Part shown: positions 44,479 through 53,068 of the stretch, one piece after another
Layout of the letters: every line of letters begins with the position of its first letter
How positions within the stretch are numbered: the stretch's first letter is position 1
Source of the DNA: Heminiphilus faecis
Lineage (GTDB): Bacteria > Bacteroidota > Bacteroidia > Bacteroidales > Muribaculaceae
Reading direction: 5' to 3'
Assembly (NCBI RefSeq): GCF_008728965.1
Contig: NZ_VSMC01000001.1
Span: forward strand, 59,511 to 123,510
Length of the DNA stretch: 64,000 nt
Made by a program: the position numbers and the translations under genes
The notes under the pieces: generated by a model
Told to the model about the DNA's origin: nothing
What the model saw: the letters and a program-made list of their open reading frames with translations, nothing else
The model's database searches: none

Positions 44479-45288
44479 ATGACACAGCAACAACGCGACA
44501 GAATAACGGCTTCAGCAATTACCATTACGGTAATGACACTTCTTGTCATTGCCTTGACTTGCCTGTACTATCGCGTCACGATACCTCCGATGGAGGAACG
44601 CCGCTGGCCGCCGGTGGACTCAAGCGAAATCGTATTCGGCGGTGAATTTGTAAAACTCGGCGACATGCCGGTACCGGTTCAGGAAACCGATAATAGGCCT
44701 GTACCTGACAACGCGGCCGATGCCGCACTTGAAGGCAGCGACCTGACTGATGCCGGAGAGGCTGTAGCCGAAACACCGCCCTTGGTAAGCACTGCCAACG
44801 AGTCGCCGATGAAGGTCAAAGAGAAACCGAAGCCTGAAAAAACAGGCCCTACAAAAGAAGAACTTGCCGAACAGGCACGAATAAAACGCGAGAAGGAAGA
44901 AGCCGAGAAGCAAGCCCGTATTAAAAACAAGATGCGCACCGGCTTCAACAATACAAAAAAGGCAGGCAAAGGCGAGTCAGGCTCACCCAACGGCAATTCC
45001 AATACCGGAGCCCTTAGCGGCATGGCCGGACACAGCCTCAAAGGACGCACCGCCGAAGCATGGGGACGCCCCAACAGCACACTGTCGGGCACAATACGCA
45101 TAAGTGTCACCGTGAACCGCAAAGGGCAGGTAATAGGACTCCCTTCCTACATATGGGGAGAAGGGCCTGCAGCCGCCAACGCGGCAGTACGGCAAAACTG
45201 CATAAAAGCCTCGCAGCAATCCAAATTCTCTGTCGATCTGGAAGCCCCGGCTACACAGACCGGCGTAATCACTTGGAAATTTGAATAA
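44479..45288 (+). CDS. TonB/TolA-like energy-transfer protein
   Basis: A 269-residue protein. One N-terminal membrane helix (about 14-33) is followed by a long linker rich in Pro, Lys and Glu (KVKEKPKPEKTGP, then KREKEEAEKQARIKNKMR), which should span the periplasm. A small C-terminal TonB/TolA-type domain (about 190-269, GTIRISVTVNRKGQVIG) follows. With ExbB and ExbD it would carry energy to outer-membrane receptors. A TTG two codons upstream in the same frame is not needed; the ATG at 44479 is used. Confidence 0.88.
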   Translation: MTQQQRDRITASAITITVMTLLVIALTCLYYRVTIPPMEERRWPPVDSSEIVFGGEFVKLGDMPVPVQETDNRPVPDNAADAALEGSDLTDAGEAVAETPPLVSTANESPMKVKEKPKPEKTGPTKEELAEQARIKREKEEAEKQARIKNKMRTGFNNTKKAGKGESGSPNGNSNTGALSGMAGHSLKGRTAEAWGRPNSTLSGTIRISVTVNRKGQVIGLPSYIWGEGPAAANAAVRQNCIKASQQSKFSVDLEAPATQTGVITWKFE

Positions 45289-45304
45289 GACACATTATAA
45301 ACGC

Positions 45305-48300
45305 ATGAAGAAATATCGCATAATCAACAACTCGCTCGGATGGTTTATGTTTGCCATTGCAGCAGTAACCTATCTGCTCACTATAGAGCCGACAGCGAGT
45401 TTCTGGGACTGTCCCGAATTCATATCACAAGGCTATAAACTCGAGATAGGCCACCCGCCGGGCAACCCTATCTTCATGCTTGCGGCGAGATTTTTCGTCA
45501 ACTTCGCACCCGATGTACAGCACGTGGCCATGGCTGTCAACACCATGTCGGCACTGTTGAGTGCAGCCACTATACTGCTGCTTTTCTGGACCATAACCCA
45601 TCTGGTACGACGACTTGTCGTTGCCGATGACGCAAAACAGATATCCCTGACCGAGATGCTCATAATATTCGGTTCGGGCATATGCGGCTCACTCGTATAC
45701 ACTTGGAGTGACACGTTCTGGTTTTCCGCTGTCGAAGGCGAGGTATATGCGTTCTCCTCATTCTGCACGGCCCTCGTATTCTGGCTCATACTCAAATGGG
45801 AAAACCGGGCTGACCAGCCACACAGCGACCGCTACTTGGTGCTCATCGCCTACGTGATAGGCATATCCATCGCCGTACACCTGCTCAACCTGCTCTGTAT
45901 ACCGGCCATAGTACTTGTGTTCTACTACAAGAAGTTCAAAAATCCCGACGGAAAAGGGTCGCTTATGGCCCTGTTCGTATCGTTTGTCATCGTGGGACTT
46001 ATTCTTTACGGACTCGTTCCCGGATTTATAGAAATGGCACAGTACTGCGAACTTCTATGTGTCAACGGACTCGGATGGAGCTACAACAGCGGACCTATAA
46101 TCTACACCTGCCTTACACTCGCGGTCATGATATGGGCCGTGTATGAACTATATCGCCAGAACAATGCCCTGCGTATAAAAATATCGTTCTTCCTGAGCGT
46201 ATTCCTTTCGGGCATACCCTTTATAGGCGACGGCTGGTTCATACCCGTAGTCGTATTTATCGGACTGCTCCTGTATCTGTTCAAGTTCATGAAGCGTGTG
46301 CCTGTACGCATATTCAATGTTGTCGTACTGAGCATTCTTGTCATATTCATAGGCTACTCGTCCTATGCCTTGTTGCTGATACGCTCTTCGGCCAACACCC
46401 CGATGAACCAGAACTCTCCCGACAACGTGTTTGCGCTGAGCTCCTACCTCAACCGCGAGCAGTACGGTGACCGTCCCCTATTCTACGGACAGACTTTCAA
46501 CTCCGGCATAGTATATCAGGTAGACGCCTCCGGACGCCCGCAGGCTCTAAAGAAAGAGGGCAAGACTCTCTACGGCAAGACCGTGAAAAAATCGCCCGAC
46601 GAGCCCGACCGCTACGAAGTCACCGGCCACAAGACCGACTACGTGATGAATCCTGAACTCGACATGCTCTTCCCGCGTATGTATGACGGAAAGTATGCCG
46701 CCGCTTATCGCGACTGGACCGGAATGAAAGGAACACCGGTAAACGTCAACACATATGTTGATGAAAACGGTCGTCCCTACGGCTCCCCGCAGACCAAAAT
46801 CAAGCCTACATTTGCCGAAAACCTGCAATATCTCTTCAATTACCAGATCAATCACATGTACTGGCGCTACTTCATGTGGAACTTTGCAGGCCGTCAGAAT
46901 GACATTCAAGGCAACGGTGAGGTTACTCACGGCAACTGGATATCGGGCATACCGTTAATCGATAACCTGCGCCTCGGCGACCAGTCGCTTCTGCCTGACG
47001 ACCTCGGAGCAGGCAACAAAGGCCATAACGTGTTTTTCATGCTGCCGCTCATTTTCGGCATCATAGGCCTCATATGGCAGTCATTTACTTCACGCCGCGG
47101 TATCGAACAATTTTGGGTTGTGGCATTCCTGTTCTTCATGACAGGCCTCGCCATAGTGTTGTATCTTAACCAGACGCCCAATCAGCCCCGCGAGCGCGAC
47201 TATGCGTTTGCCGGATCGTTCTACGCATTCGCCATATGGGTGGGCATGGGAGTCGCCGGCATATGGCGTCTGCTTGTCATACTATTCAGCGACAAAGTAA
47301 AGGCAGGCGACAAGGTATCGCGTATGCTCGCCTACATTGCTGTAGCAGCCGGCATACTGCTGCCTCTTCAGGTTGTATCACAGACTTGGGATGACCATGA
47401 CCGCTCCGGACGCTATACCACCCGCGATTTCGGCATGAACTACCTGTCGAGCCTCGAACCCAATGCCATTGTATTTACCAACGGCGATAACGACACTTTC
47501 CCGTTGTGGTACGCGCAGGAAGTCGAAGGCTTTCGCACCGATGTCAGGGTAGTCAACCTCTCCTATCTGACAACCGACTGGTATGTGGACCAGATGCGTC
47601 TTCCCTCTTACAACGCTCCCGCCATTGACATGATGGCCACGCCTGATATTTACGCTCATGACAAACGCCAGTTCAGCTACTACCTGCAGCCTGACACGAC
47701 CAAAGTGAACGTGCTGTCAGCCCTCAAGGCACTGTATGCCGACGATGCAAACAAAAACGAGTGGGGCTTGTATGAATTCAAGTATCCCAACATGTATCTC
47801 CCCATAAACAAGGACGACATGCTGAAGTCGGGCCGTGTCACTGAAGATGAACTGCCTGCGGTTGAAGAGTATATAGACCTCAACCAAACCGAAGAGCCTG
47901 ACGGCGGTCTGCGCCTCAGCAATGTCATAGCGCTTGACATGCTTGCCACAAACGCGGCCAACGGCTGGAAACGCCCCGTGTACTTCGCCATGACAGTACC
48001 TGACAGTTACTACCTGAACCTGTCGCCCTACATGCGGTCGACCGGTATGGCCTATGAAGTCGGCCCCATAAAAAACAAGGAGTATGACGGCTACCACATG
48101 GCGGTAAATACAGACAAGGCATACGATAACATTGTCAACAAGTTCCGTTGGGGAGGCCTCGACAAAGCCGAAAGCGCCGATGACATTTATCTCGACGAGA
48201 CAGTGCGTCGTATGGTCACCACCACACGCACCACCATGCTCGACCTTGCCACCGCCTTGTATAACGAAGGCGTGACAGCTGAGATATACTTCCATCAGGA

Positions 48301-48766
48301 CAGTGTGAACATGGATGCTCCGCAGCGCGACAAGATAACATCGTTCATAGCCGACCGATATGCAAAGGCACAGACCGTAATGGACCTCATGATGGACAAA
48401 CTACCGGTCTACACCGCACCCTACGGAGTCACCATAGGACTGCAGATAGCCGACATATACGGACGTCTCGGTGACATAACCGACAACAAGGCCGACCAAG
48501 AGCGTGCGCTTCAGGTACTCCGTGACGAGATAGACCTGTACAAGCAGTATGTGCTCTACTTCCAGAGCCTGACTCCGGCGAAGTTTGCCACACTTACACG
48601 TACCGACCGCTACATCTACGACTCCTACTTCGTATCGCTGATATCGGCCTATGCCGAAAACGGAGGCGACGCCCAAGAACTCATGAAGCAACTGCAGAAC
48701 GAAGGAGTCAACTTCAGCCGTTACTACAAGCAAAGTCCCGAAACAAGCCCTGTTAAAGTCGAATAA
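45305..48766 (+). CDS. DUF2723 large membrane protein
   Basis: A 1153-residue protein. The N-terminal half carries about 12 membrane helices and the DUF2723 signature (ASFWDCPEFISQGYKLEIGH and HPPGNPIFMLAARF), with similarity in layout to PMT/ArnT-type lipid-linked sugar transferases. NQTPNQPRERDYAFAGSFYA and TNGDNDTFPLWY are conserved soluble-loop motifs. The C-terminal third is a soluble domain with TPR-like helices. Bacteroidetes members are linked to glycosylation or envelope assembly, but the reaction is not proven. ATG 45305 is used. It follows the TonB-like gene by 16 bases and precedes the deacetylase by 22. Confidence 0.88.
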   Translation: MKKYRIINNSLGWFMFAIAAVTYLLTIEPTASFWDCPEFISQGYKLEIGHPPGNPIFMLAARFFVNFAPDVQHVAMAVNTMSALLSAATILLLFWTITHLVRRLVVADDAKQISLTEMLIIFGSGICGSLVYTWSDTFWFSAVEGEVYAFSSFCTALVFWLILKWENRADQPHSDRYLVLIAYVIGISIAVHLLNLLCIPAIVLVFYYKKFKNPDGKGSLMALFVSFVIVGLILYGLVPGFIEMAQYCELLCVNGLGWSYNSGPIIYTCLTLAVMIWAVYELYRQNNALRIKISFFLSVFLSGIPFIGDGWFIPVVVFIGLLLYLFKFMKRVPVRIFNVVVLSILVIFIGYSSYALLLIRSSANTPMNQNSPDNVFALSSYLNREQYGDRPLFYGQTFNSGIVYQVDASGRPQALKKEGKTLYGKTVKKSPDEPDRYEVTGHKTDYVMNPELDMLFPRMYDGKYAAAYRDWTGMKGTPVNVNTYVDENGRPYGSPQTKIKPTFAENLQYLFNYQINHMYWRYFMWNFAGRQNDIQGNGEVTHGNWISGIPLIDNLRLGDQSLLPDDLGAGNKGHNVFFMLPLIFGIIGLIWQSFTSRRGIEQFWVVAFLFFMTGLAIVLYLNQTPNQPRERDYAFAGSFYAFAIWVGMGVAGIWRLLVILFSDKVKAGDKVSRMLAYIAVAAGILLPLQVVSQTWDDHDRSGRYTTRDFGMNYLSSLEPNAIVFTNGDNDTFPLWYAQEVEGFRTDVRVVNLSYLTTDWYVDQMRLPSYNAPAIDMMATPDIYAHDKRQFSYYLQPDTTKVNVLSALKALYADDANKNEWGLYEFKYPNMYLPINKDDMLKSGRVTEDELPAVEEYIDLNQTEEPDGGLRLSNVIALDMLATNAANGWKRPVYFAMTVPDSYYLNLSPYMRSTGMAYEVGPIKNKEYDGYHMAVNTDKAYDNIVNKFRWGGLDKAESADDIYLDETVRRMVTTTRTTMLDLATALYNEGVTAEIYFHQDSVNMDAPQRDKITSFIADRYAKAQTVMDLMMDKLPVYTAPYGVTIGLQIADIYGRLGDITDNKADQERALQVLRDEIDLYKQYVLYFQSLTPAKFATLTRTDRYIYDSYFVSLISAYAENGGDAQELMKQLQNEGVNFSRYYKQSPETSPVKVE

Positions 48767-48788
48767 AGCGTCATACCCGCCGTATACT

Positions 48789-49406
48789 ATGTTTATCGAG
48801 CAACCCCCTCTGCTGTACCGCATCCTTTTCCCGGAGGCGGTATGGCGTATAAAACGCAAGAAGCGCAAGGTTATCTACCTTACGTTTGACGACGGCCCCA
48901 TACCGGAAGTCACGCCGTGGGTGCTCGACGTGCTCGATTACTACAACATAAAGGCCACATTCTTTTCCGTGGGCGATAATGTAAGACGACATCCCGAACT
49001 TCTTGAAGAGATAAAGAAGAGGGGCCATAGCTGGGGCAACCACACGATGAACCACCTGCAGGGCTTCAAAGTTGCCTCGCGCAACTATCTGCGCAACATC
49101 AAAGAGGCCGACAACCTCATTGACAGCAACCTATACCGGCCGCCGCACGGCATAATGCGATGGAGTCAGGCAAAGGTTATAAAAGATCATTTCAACATCA
49201 TCATGTATGACCTCGTAACCTGCGACTACTCCAAGAAACTCAACGGAGAGCAGGTGCTCAACAACGTGAAGAAGTTTGCTCGCAACGGCTCAATAGTCGT
49301 ATTTCACGACTCGCTGAAAGCCGAACGCAACTTACGCTACGCGCTTCCGCGCGCAATCGAATGGCTAAAAGAGCAAGGCTATGAATTCGAAGCCATCGAT
49401 ATGTAG
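48789..49406 (+). CDS. Polysaccharide deacetylase (NodB homology)
   Basis: A 205-residue carbohydrate esterase 4 protein. The five NodB motifs are present: TFDDGP (motif 1 with the catalytic Asp pair), HSWGNHTMNH (motif 2, metal His), RPPHG (motif 3), DLVTCDYSK (motif 4) and IVVFHDS (motif 5). It removes acetyl groups from N-acetylated sugars in peptidoglycan or another polysaccharide. There is no clear signal peptide, so its location is unsure. It overlaps the queG start by 26 bases. Confidence 0.93.
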   Translation: MFIEQPPLLYRILFPEAVWRIKRKKRKVIYLTFDDGPIPEVTPWVLDVLDYYNIKATFFSVGDNVRRHPELLEEIKKRGHSWGNHTMNHLQGFKVASRNYLRNIKEADNLIDSNLYRPPHGIMRWSQAKVIKDHFNIIMYDLVTCDYSKKLNGEQVLNNVKKFARNGSIVVFHDSLKAERNLRYALPRAIEWLKEQGYEFEAIDM

Positions 49407-50316
49407 CGATGCAGTCACCTCCGAAGCACTCCGCCTTGGAGCTACTGCCATAGGACTGGCTCGCGCGGAACCGGTCGACACAACGGCAGCAGCCCGTTAC
49501 GATGCTTGGATAGCCGCCGGATGCCACGGAGATATGGGCTATATGGCACGCAACACCGGCCTGCGCAACGACCCACGCGGACTTCTTCCATCGGCCAGAA
49601 CCGTCATCGTGGCTGCCTTCAACTACTTTCCACGACATCAACAACCGGCAGAAAACCCTCAGTTTGCCTACTATGCCTACGGCCGCGACTACCACGAAGT
49701 AGTGCGCGAACGGCTCGGCATGCTCGCCCACTTTATAAAAGAAAACTATGGCGGTGAAACACGTGTTTGCGTTGACACGGCTCCGATGCACGAACGATAC
49801 TGGGCCCAAAAGGCCGGCATAGGCTTCGAAGGCATCAACTCACAGCTCATTATACCCGGTCAAGGGTCCTACTTTTTCCTCGGTGAAGTGCTGACATCGG
49901 TCAACTTCACCCCTTCCGAGCCATGCGACACAGATTGCGGACGTTGCGGAGCATGCATGCGTGCATGTCCCTCCGGAGCCATAAAAGGCGACGGCACAAT
50001 CGACGCCTCACGCTGCCTCTCCTACCTCACTATCGAATACCGCGGCGACCTGCCGGCCGACACTCCCGCCGGTAACCGCATATACGGCTGCGACACCTGC
50101 CAGCAGGTATGCCCCCATAACCGACACGCACAACCCACGGAGATAGCCGATTTCGCCCCTTCCGACCAATTCCTTGCCCTTGACAAACAACGGCTGGCTG
50201 CATTGACTCCCGAAAGCTTCAACATCCTGTTTCGTCACTCCGCCGTAAAACGCACCAAGCTTTGCGGTCTGCTCCGCAATCTGACGCTCATATCTGACAA
50301 GAAAAAGTCAATATGA
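49381..50316 (+). CDS. queG: Epoxyqueuosine reductase
   Basis: A 311-residue iron-sulfur and cobalamin enzyme that converts epoxyqueuosine to queuosine in tRNA. Two ferredoxin-type clusters are seen: CDTDCGRCGACMRACPSGAI and YGCDTCQQVCPHN. GSYFFLGEVLTS and YLTIEYRG are also typical. The length fits the short form without a C-terminal HEAT extension. The start overlaps the deacetylase gene by 26 bases, so translation is probably coupled. Confidence 0.95.
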   Translation: MNSKPSICSDAVTSEALRLGATAIGLARAEPVDTTAAARYDAWIAAGCHGDMGYMARNTGLRNDPRGLLPSARTVIVAAFNYFPRHQQPAENPQFAYYAYGRDYHEVVRERLGMLAHFIKENYGGETRVCVDTAPMHERYWAQKAGIGFEGINSQLIIPGQGSYFFLGEVLTSVNFTPSEPCDTDCGRCGACMRACPSGAIKGDGTIDASRCLSYLTIEYRGDLPADTPAGNRIYGCDTCQQVCPHNRHAQPTEIADFAPSDQFLALDKQRLAALTPESFNILFRHSAVKRTKLCGLLRNLTLISDKKKSI

Positions 50317-50350
50317 AAAAGAGGCTGCATCATTGTGAAGTGACACAGCC
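50316..50350 (-). terminator. Terminator of pfkA
   Basis: On the minus strand GGCTGTGTCA and TGATGCAGCC pair over 10 bp, two of them G-U, with an eight-base loop, followed by TCTTTTTC. The hairpin starts 34 bases after the pfkA stop and overlaps the queG stop. Confidence 0.7.
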
Positions 50351-50383
50351 CCGGCAGGATATTTCGTGGAGAGATGAGTGAAT

Positions 50384-51364
50384 TTAGATTGACAGTCGGC
50401 GGAGGGTGTTGAGCAGATCGCGGTTTATGGGCTTGTCGTTCTTGATGGCCTTGGAGAAAGGCACGTACACAATCTCATCGTTGGATATACCTATCATGAC
50501 ATTGCGCTGATCCTCGAGTAGAGCGTCAATTGCCGCAGAACCGAGTCGAGAGGCCAATATACGGTCAGAGGCCGTAGGCGATCCGCCACGCTGAAGATGT
50601 CCGAGTATAGACACTCTCACATCATAACCGGGATATTCGTTTTTCACACGCTCTGCAAGAGCCATGGCTCCCCCGGTGACAGGACTCTCGGCCACAAGTA
50701 CTATCGACGAATTCTTACTCTTGCGGAATCCGTTCTGTATAAGTTCGCCCAACTGGTCGACCTCCGTCGATATCTCAGGAATAATAGCGGCCTCCGCACC
50801 GGAAGCGATAGCGCCGTTCAACGCAAGAAAACCGGCATCACGGCCCATCACCTCGATGAAAAAGAGTCGTTCATGGCTTGTAGCCGTATCGCGTATCTTG
50901 TCGACACACTCCATAATCGTGTTAAGAGCGGTGTCGTAGCCGATAGTGCGGTCTGTACCGTAAAGGTCATTGTCGATTGTTCCGGGCAAGCCGATGATAG
51001 GGAAGTTAAACTCGGTGGCAAATATGCGCGCACCGGTAAGCGAACCGTCACCGCCTATCACAACAAGCGCATCTATTTCATGCTGCTTTACCGTGTCATA
51101 AGCCAGCTGACGGCCTTCGGGAGTCTCAAACTCCTTGCAACGGGCGGTCTTAAGTATCGTACCGCCCATCTGTATGATATTGGATACATTCTGTGTCTTG
51201 AACTCAACGATTTCGTTGGTTATAAGACCGCGATAACCGCGATATATACCTTTTACTTTGAATCCGCTGAAAATAGCCGAACGAGTCACCGCACGTATGG
51301 CAGCGTTCATTCCCGGGGCATCGCCTCCCGACGTGAGAATACCGATTGTCTTAATCTGACCCAT
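50384..51364 (-). CDS. pfkA: ATP-dependent 6-phosphofructokinase
   Basis: A 326-residue glycolytic enzyme that makes fructose 1,6-bisphosphate. Family motifs are [24 protein letters not shown] and [21 protein letters not shown]. The Gly in GGDGS, in place of the Asp found in pyrophosphate-dependent enzymes, points to ATP as the donor. The promoter at 51413-51444 is close to consensus, and a terminator follows. pgi lies at 23822, not nearby. Confidence 0.97.
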   Translation of the reverse strand: MGQIKTIGILTSGGDAPGMNAAIRAVTRSAIFSGFKVKGIYRGYRGLITNEIVEFKTQNVSNIIQMGGTILKTARCKEFETPEGRQLAYDTVKQHEIDALVVIGGDGSLTGARIFATEFNFPIIGLPGTIDNDLYGTDRTIGYDTALNTIMECVDKIRDTATSHERLFFIEVMGRDAGFLALNGAIASGAEAAIIPEISTEVDQLGELIQNGFRKSKNSSIVLVAESPVTGGAMALAERVKNEYPGYDVRVSILGHLQRGGSPTASDRILASRLGSAAIDALLEDQRNVMIGISNDEIVYVPFSKAIKNDKPINRDLLNTLRRLSI

Positions 51365-51412
51365 ATCTGAATAGAATTATTAAAGTGAATACATATTACA
51401 GCATACAACCCG

Positions 51413-51444
51413 CAAAAATAAGCATTTGAGCCGTCAGATACAAA
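51413..51444 (-). promoter_or_regulatory. Promoter of pfkA (minus strand)
   Basis: CAAAAATA at 51413-51420 and CAAA at 51441-51444 read TTTG, 20 bases, TATTTTTG on the minus strand, a near-perfect Bacteroidetes promoter. It sits within about 14 bases of the stop of the upstream gene at 51458. Confidence 0.85.
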
Positions 51445-51457
51445 ATTTAGAGTTTTT

Positions 51458-51991
51458 TTAACGTTGCGGTTCCACCTCGGTCACGATACATGTATTGGCG
51501 CCACGCCACGGAAGCATGCCCCAATACCGCTTATAAGTAACCTTTACCGGGATTGCGGTACCTTTAAATTCCGACAGTCTTCTTGCAAGTTCATCTCTGT
51601 CTACTGAAAACGTAAAATCGCGTGAATATGTTTTCGTCGAATCAACAAGCGCGCTTCTGACTATCATCTGCCCCTCCCAAGTCTTGAATAATACACCCTG
51701 CTTTTTCAGGTCAACGACATAGCCCACTTCATTCATGTCAGTCTCATAAGGATTCAAGTAGCGTACCCAGAAGCCTATGCCAAGCGCAAGAAGGACAAAC
51801 AGCACCGACAACAGAATCATGCGACGCATAGGATGACGGCGACGCCGGCACGGCACGGCTCCTTCACTTCCTCCTCCGGCAGCGGCTTCTTTCTGTCCGC
51901 AGCCAAACTGTATCACCGGTTTCTGTCCGGTGTCCTCTGAAGGCTCCGGATCATCAGTCATAAAATAATCGGGTTTTGAATCTAAATCCAT
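51458..51991 (-). CDS. Membrane-anchored protein of unknown function
   Basis: A 177-residue protein. Residues 1-50 are acidic then basic (CRRRRHPMRR) and cytoplasmic; one membrane helix covers about 55-75; about 100 residues follow outside. The outer part contains NEVGYVVDLKKQGVLFKTWEG, a segment I recognise from conserved Bacteroidetes proteins of unknown role, often misnamed as a dehydrogenase. It starts 19 bases after the flippase-like gene stop, so the two are probably cotranscribed. Confidence 0.7.
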   Translation of the reverse strand: MDLDSKPDYFMTDDPEPSEDTGQKPVIQFGCGQKEAAAGGGSEGAVPCRRRRHPMRRMILLSVLFVLLALGIGFWVRYLNPYETDMNEVGYVVDLKKQGVLFKTWEGQMIVRSALVDSTKTYSRDFTFSVDRDELARRLSEFKGTAIPVKVTYKRYWGMLPWRGANTCIVTEVEPQR

Positions 51992-52010
51992 ATTATATAG
52001 TGATTCTAAA

Positions 52011-53018
52011 TTATCTGACGGTTTTCTGACGCTTGTCCATAGCTATCGACACAAAAGCATAAATGCCGAGAAGCACCAGAAGGCACGTCTGCGCTCCCCA
52101 CACAATCATGGCGAAGGCACCGCCCTGATTTATGTCGACCCCATAAATGCCGAGAGCAAATATTATGGCAAGGTGCCACGGTCCGAGACCTCCGTTGCTG
52201 GGGATGCCCATTGATATGCTCGACAGTACAAAAGCCACAAGCGCACACACTATGCCGAGATGCGTCGTAAAAGAAAATGCAAAAAACGCCACATAAAGCT
52301 GGGTGAAATAACACCCCCATATAGCAACCGTAAGCAAAAGCCACCGGCCCTTATGAGGCATCGTGCCTACCACGGCAAAACCGTTCCAGAGATTGCGCAC
52401 CGCATCACGGACCTTAAGCACCCATTTGTTATCGGTGCGGCTTACAAACAGCCATACGATAAGAGCTACGGCCACAACTCCTGCTGTCCATATCCATGGT
52501 GAATGCAGCATATTCACAATACCCTGATAAGTCTCCGGATACTTGTGTCCGAACGCCATAAACGCCTCACGGGCTATGCAGAACGTAAAAAGAGTAAGCA
52601 GCAATACCGTAACCGTATCGGCCAGACGGTCACACACCATAGAGCCGAATACCGTAGTGAACTGGGCATTCTGACGCTTGGCTATGTAACCCGTACGCCA
52701 TACTTCACCAAGACGCGGAGCAAGCAGATTTATGGCATAAGTGCCGAATATACTCCACACAAGCGGCGGCAGAGGAGTATGTATATTGAGAGCATCAAGC
52801 TGTATGCTCCATCTCATAGCCCGGAATATGTGGGAAAACACACTGATTACGAGAGCCACACCTATCCACTTGTAATCGCAGTCGTTTATGGCCGCTTTCA
52901 TCGTCGCGATGTCGATCTTCGTATATAGATAATAACACAGCCATGCACTCAAGGCCACAGGCAATATATACTTGAGCAGGTCCTTTAATATTTTGCTTGT
53001 CTGCTTTTTCAAAACCAA
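52011..53018 (-). CDS. Lysylphosphatidylglycerol synthase TM-type (UPF0104) flippase-like protein
   Basis: A 335-residue inner-membrane protein with about eight helices, matching the LPG_synthase_TM family: RAMRWSIQLDAL, INLLAPRLGEVWRTGYI and ISMGIPSNGGLGPWHLAIIF are the recognisable conserved segments. The family covers MprF-type lipid flippases and related transporters of lipid-linked compounds. This member lacks the C-terminal aminoacyltransferase of MprF, so it would be a translocase only. The substrate is unknown. A -7 box lies at 53035-53042. Confidence 0.88.
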   Translation of the reverse strand: MVLKKQTSKILKDLLKYILPVALSAWLCYYLYTKIDIATMKAAINDCDYKWIGVALVISVFSHIFRAMRWSIQLDALNIHTPLPPLVWSIFGTYAINLLAPRLGEVWRTGYIAKRQNAQFTTVFGSMVCDRLADTVTVLLLTLFTFCIAREAFMAFGHKYPETYQGIVNMLHSPWIWTAGVVAVALIVWLFVSRTDNKWVLKVRDAVRNLWNGFAVVGTMPHKGRWLLLTVAIWGCYFTQLYVAFFAFSFTTHLGIVCALVAFVLSSISMGIPSNGGLGPWHLAIIFALGIYGVDINQGGAFAMIVWGAQTCLLVLLGIYAFVSIAMDKRQKTVR

Positions 53019-53034
53019 GGTACTTTTAATTTTG

Positions 53035-53042
53035 CAAAGATA
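53035..53042 (-). promoter_or_regulatory. Promoter -7 box of the flippase-like gene
   Basis: CAAAGATA reads TATCTTTG on the minus strand, 17 bases before the ATG at 53018. The next minus-strand gene ends at 53069, so the promoter sits in a 50-base gap. The -33 match is poor. Confidence 0.55.
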
Positions 53043-53068
53043 GTAATATTTGGCTAATATACGACCCC

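Noticed and set aside
48789-49406. Frameshifted fusion of deacetylase and queG
   Set aside because: The two frames overlap by 26 bases, but each encodes a complete known domain with its own stop or start. This is normal gene overlap.
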